Shown piece by piece: positions 60,206 to 64,000 of a stretch of DNA of 64,000 bases. The DNA is from Ascaphus truei. Taxonomy: Eukaryota > Chordata > Amphibia > Anura > Ascaphidae. Below the pieces are notes generated by a model. That model was not told where the DNA came from and searched no databases. It saw nothing but the letters and a program-made list of their open reading frames with translations. The position numbers were made by a program, and so were the translations under genes. Location of the stretch: the NCBI GenBank assembly GCA_036426205.1, contig CM071586.1, positions 8,337,569-8,401,568 of the forward strand. The letters are read 5' to 3'. The stretch's first letter is position 1, and each line of letters opens with the position of its first letter.

Positions 60206-60668
60206 AAGGTGGTACAAAGGTAGGCGCACCCCCGCTACAACCTCCTATTACCCCCCCTGGCTGGGACCCGGGACAGAAGGGGGACACTCACCGCGCACAG
60301 AGTAGCCGGGTGCGGGAAGACACGTGTGCTCTGCACAAAGCGGAAGTCCCGCCCCCGGCTTCCTCTGACCTGCCTGCAACCAATCCCCTGCAAGCCGGCC
60401 GGCATTCTAAGTCCCGCCCCTGGCATTATCATTCATCCAATCCCCTGCGGGCCGGCCGGCATTCTAAGTCCCGCCCCCGGCATTCTCCTTCATTCAGTCC
60501 CCCCCGGCAGCATTCACACACACATTGTACATAGAAAATACTTACCGGCCTTCCTGCAATACCGGGATCAGGGACAAAAACCGGGACATAACCGGGACGG
60601 AGCTAAAATTGGGACAGGGCAGAAAAAACGGGACTGTCCCAGCAAAACCGGTACGAATGGTCACCCTA

Positions 60669-61225
60669 CCAGCCCTATTTTCCAGGCTTATATGTCTTTC
60701 CTACGGGGAGGGTGGGGGGAAGAGTTGGTGTTTCTTGTTTTCAGTTAGTAAGGCATTCCCAACCAATGCCTTGCTAGCCTATGTAGTATGCAAGGGGTGA
60801 GGGGGTAGTGTAGTTTTAGGATTGTATGAAGCCAGGATGGAAAAATCACAGGCGAGCAGCCTAAAAATTCCCTCCAGGGACCGGTGCTGACTAACCGGTC
60901 GATCACTGCCACATCTGGCAAAAATTGCAACCTATCCTTGATGCAGGGGCAGATAGTGTTCCATGACTATCCCAGCTTAATTTGTGGCAGTGGGGGGAGG
61001 GAAGGAGTTTGTGTCTGTTGTCTGTGACAACACTGACCCTTGTGATGGGTGAAGCCGTGACAGTCTGGCTCCTAATAATTTGGGCGGGTTCCTAAATTTG
61101 TGTCCATCCCCGATTAACTCCCTGGTAGCCTTAACTGGCCCAGATAAGCATGGATGTTTAATGACTCCTGTATGTTTTAGTTAATTTATACATTCTATTA
61201 TAGTGGCAACCCCACAGGGTGTGTG
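60669..61225. other. Unassigned; possible LTR edge
   Basis: Non-coding. GCCGTGACAGTCTGGCTCC at about 61052 looks like an LTR end followed by a TGG primer site, but no matching LTR start was recognised. Confidence 0.35.
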
Positions 61226-61227
61226 TG

Positions 61228-61287
<60 letters not shown>
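61226..61287. repeat. (TA)n microsatellite
   Basis: About 30 TA units directly before the CR1 copy. Confidence 0.95.
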
Positions 61288-61289
<2 letters not shown>

Positions 61290-61319
61290 TTTGCTATATG
61301 TTTTACTGAGGAGGGCTAA

Positions 61320-62462
61320 GTCGTGAGTGGAGTACCTCAGGGATCGGTACTGGGACCCCTGCTTTTTAACTTGTTTATTAATGACCCTGAGGTTGGCATC
61401 GAGGGCAAAGTCTCCATCTTTGCTGATGATACTAAATTGTGTAAGGTATTAGAATCAGAGCAGGATGTAATTTCTCTTCAGAAGGACTTGGAGAGACTGG
61501 AAATGTGGGCAGGTAAATGGCAAATGAGGTTTAATATAGATAAATGTAATGTTATGCATTTGGGATACAAGAATAAAAAGGCGACTTACAAATTAAATGG
61601 AGATATATTGGGGGAATCCTTGATGGAGAAGGATTTAGGAGTGCTTGTAGACAGCAGGCTTAGCAATAGTGCCCAATGTCATGCAGTAGCTGCAAAGGCA
61701 AACAAGATCTTATCTTGCATCAAACGGGCAATGGGTGGAAGGGAAGTAAACATAATTATGCCCCTTTACAAAGCATTAGTAAGACCACACCTTGAATATG
61801 GAGTACAATTTTGGGCACCAATCCTAAGAAAAGACATTATGGAACTAGAGATAGTGCAGAGAAGAGCCACCAAATTAATAAAGGGGATGGACATTCTAAC
61901 TTATGAGGAGAGGCTAGCTAAATTAGATTTATTTACATTAGAAAAGAGGCGTCTAAGAGGGGATATGATAACTATATACTAATATATTCAGGGACAATAC
62001 AAGGAGCTTTCAAAAGAACTATTCATCCCACGGGCAGTACAAAGGACTCTGGGCAATCCCTTAAGGTTGGAGGAAGGAGATTTCACCAGTAACAAAGGAA
62101 AGGGTTCTTTACAGTAAGGGCAGTTAAAATGTGGAATTCATTACCCATGGAGACTGTGATGGCAGATACAATAGATTTGTTCAAAAAAAGGTTGGACACC
62201 TTTTTAGATGGGAAAGGTATACAGGGAAATACCAAATAAGTATACATGGGAAGGATGTTGATCCAGGGATTAATCCGATTGCCAATTCTTGGAGTCAGGA
62301 AGGAATTAATTTTTCCCCTTAATGGGGTTTTTTGTTTGCCTTCCTCTGGATCAATAAGTATAGATATAGGATCTAGATTTAGATCTGTTGTCTAAATTTA
62401 GCATAGGTTGAACTTGATGGACGGAAGTCTTTTTTCAACCTCATCTACTTTGTAACTATGTA
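61320..62462 (+). pseudogene. CR1 ORF2 3' half, best preserved copy
   Basis: An open frame from 61323 to 61982 encodes RT motif B onward: SGVPQGSVLGPLLFN, FADDTKLC (catalytic DD), EKDLGVLVDSRLSNSAQCH, LYKALVRPHLEYGVQFWAP, QRRATKLIKGMD and LEKRRLRGDMITIY. The order and spacing equal CR1 elements. A frame change near 61980 precedes the C-terminal tail (ELFIPRAVQR), and the 3' UTR ends GTAACTATG near 62460. The 5' part of the RT, the endonuclease and ORF1 are missing, so it is 5' truncated as most CR1 copies are. It is the youngest-looking of the CR1 copies in the window, since 219 codons stay open. Confidence 0.9.
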
Positions 62463-62637
62463 TATATAGTACTGCAGCACTCACAAGTGAAAAAGAGTAG
62501 GTTTAATCCAAAATCATCAGGCAGTTAACAAAACACCAGAGCGACGCACGTTTCAGACACCCTGGTCTTTTCTCAAACTCTGTAACAATGACACACACAA
62601 TACAATATATATATGTAGCCTGGAGCTCCCGTGGCTC
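62463..62637 (-). other. Non-coding repeat with hairpin-GAAACG motif
   Basis: At 62541-62580 the minus strand reads TTTGAGAAAAGACCAGGGTG followed by TCTGAAACGTGCGTCG: an AGAC/GTCT stem, then GAAACG. It is one of the motif family listed in the findings. Confidence 0.45.
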
Positions 62638-64000
62638 GTGAAGGCTCCCCTCTCTTGGAGCAGCGCGGCCGCGGTTGCCGCCAGGACCAGCGACGGACCC
62701 GACGGCTGCTTCCAAGGGTGGGGGCCGGAGCAGGGAGCAGCGCGTCTCCTCCGGTATGCAGCCGGTTGCCGGGGACGCGATCGGGCCATTGCTAAGGCCG
62801 CGGTCGCGTCGCTGGGGTCCCGGCGGCTCACAGAGCAGGGCGCCGCCATTGTAGGTGTTGTTGTGCATGCGCAGGAGTCCAATAGCGCGAGAGGCCCACA
62901 GATAGCTCGCGCATGCGCAGTCCAGGACTGTCAGCCCCCAGGGTGCCCAGGGATAGAGCCACATGACACCAGGGAGCCAATAGGGCTGAAGAATTACTTG
63001 GCAGAAGGAAAAGGATACATTTCGCGCGCTGAGCCCACGCCAGTCAGTCAGACCCAGGAGCAGCCAAGGGAAGGAGGTAGGGTGCAGGAGTCAGTGACTC
63101 CCTGCACTAGGCCACCAGCCTCCAAGGCCCAAGTTAGCTCTGAGTCGCCCAGTATAGTGAGTGTTGCCAGGGACAGCCCTCAGGTTAGGGACCCTGTCAC
63201 TTACAGCAGTTGGAGCTGGGGAGCAGAAGGGGAAGGAAGGGTGCAGGGAGCGAGTGAAGCTCCTGCACCACGCAAGGTCCCCCACATCCCAGGTAGGCCC
63301 CAACTGACCAAGAGGCTAGTGGGGTAATTGATAACGGACGGCCCAAGATAGGGACGCTGCCCTTAGTGTCAGGGTGCTGTCTTGTCAGGGTCACGGCTGT
63401 CAGTGCCGTGAGGTCTGACAGGCAGGCACAGTGTTGTGCAGCACGTTGGCTACAATCATCCAGTGGGTTACAGCTTGTTGCTGCAGGCGCTGGGATCAGT
63501 TAATTAATAGTGAGGCAGAGGGGACTCGGGTAGTACGGGAGGTAGTGCGGGTGCAGGGGGTCAGGGACCCCTGCATAAGATAGGCTACACCGTAGGCCCT
63601 AGGAGTTTCCCCAAAGCCATTACAGGTTGCTGCGCTGTAGGGACGGCCTATAGTATAGCGCGTCTTTGTAGTTCAGAAGGACCCCCATATAGAGACACAG
63701 CGGACGCTGCACCACCGTGCAGCGAGTGGGCGCAGTTCTTCATTGCGGCTGTTGCAGTCCTCCGGGTGGGATCGCCCTGGAGGTGGTTCCGGTGTTCTTC
63801 GGTCGCCGGATCCTTTGCGAAGCCAGTCGGAGATCCGAGCACCGGAGTGCTCGGGCAGGTACTATCAGATCCACAAGTGCACCAACGGGCCCTTAGTTTA
63901 ATAGTGACTGCGCAGTCACCCATATTCTCTCTCTCTGCAAGAGTGCGGGACATTGGGTGGGGATCCTATGGACACGTGTGGGATCATCCTGTGTTGGGGA
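62638..64000. other. GC-rich right edge, unassigned
   Basis: A 229-codon open frame (62638-63327, +) is Ala/Arg/Pro-rich with no recognised domain and is probably chance in GC-rich DNA. Inverted phrases such as GCGCATGCGCAG (near 62868 and 62910) give CpG-rich, promoter-like character. It could be an LTR or promoter region continuing past the window. Confidence 0.35.

Larger units (their letters stand above)
56380..60668. mobile_element. 4.3-kb non-autonomous element with hAT-like TIRs
   Basis: Starts TAGGGTGACCA and ends TGGTCACCCTA, a perfect 11-bp inverted repeat. Subterminal ACCGGGACA at the left pairs with GGGACTGTCCC and ACCGGGACA motifs at the right. No transposase frame exists. The interior is composed of duplicated blocks and satellites described below. 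Flanking octamers do not match, so target duplication is not supported. Confidence 0.75.

Noticed and set aside
59224..60207. 327-residue Cys/Val frame on the minus strand
   Set aside because: Shadow of CACTGATACACACAC and GGGAGCGCC minisatellites.
62638..63327. 229-residue Ala/Arg/Pro open frame
   Set aside because: GC-rich sequence with no domain, no splice or start context and overlapping open frames on the other strand.

Overview
The window is vertebrate nuclear DNA, most likely amphibian and probably a frog. It has long introns and little coding sequence. It holds multi-layered L1, CR1, L2-like, Penelope-like, ERV, hAT, Harbinger and Tc1/mariner remnants, and several families of short hairpins ending in GAAACG. 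The repeat mixture suggests Amphibia, but no single marker proves a genus. There are no operons, CRISPR arrays or bacterial features.

The one clear host gene lies at 3.5-9.3 kb. It is a resistin/RELM-family gene in pieces. The last exon (9070-9194, +) and the end of the middle exon (to 7057, +) together give the full ten-cysteine RELM pattern with exact spacing. The middle exon also encodes a long glycine-rich GYPGG repeat domain that ordinary resistins lack. A signal-peptide exon with a matching phase-1 donor lies at 3564-3612 on the opposite strand, inside the same intronic minisatellite that leads to the middle exon. Either exon 1 has been inverted (in the genome or in the assembly), or it belongs to a second, divergent copy. 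The middle exon also has a net one-base frame change.

From 11 to 31 kb the window is a nested stack of transposons. A minus-strand L1 (11.0-15.1 kb) is broken by a plus-strand L1 3' fragment. A second, nearly full-length plus-strand L1 (5' region before 17.97 kb, 3' end about 31.06 kb) is split by a solo LTR, by a minus-strand L1 fragment that itself contains a 4-kb hAT element, and by a 1.5-kb G-rich element. A 370-bp train of perfect hairpins follows.

From 31 to 46 kb there are CR1 remnants and a minus-strand endogenous retrovirus in fragments (5' LTR with primer-binding site, a gag zinc knuckle, the integrase C-terminus, a possible env start). A further LTR with a polypurine tract, a Tc1/mariner-superfamily transposase with spliceosomal introns preceded by an AT-rich tandem array, and a Tc1 transposase remnant are also here.

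From 46 to 64 kb there is a short C2H2 zinc-finger exon, Penelope-like and CR1 remnants, and a 4.3-kb element with hAT-like inverted termini. That element is built from internally duplicated blocks. One duplicate carries a 621-bp insertion flanked by a 10-bp target duplication; the other duplicate preserves the empty site. The last 1.4 kb is GC-rich and unassigned.
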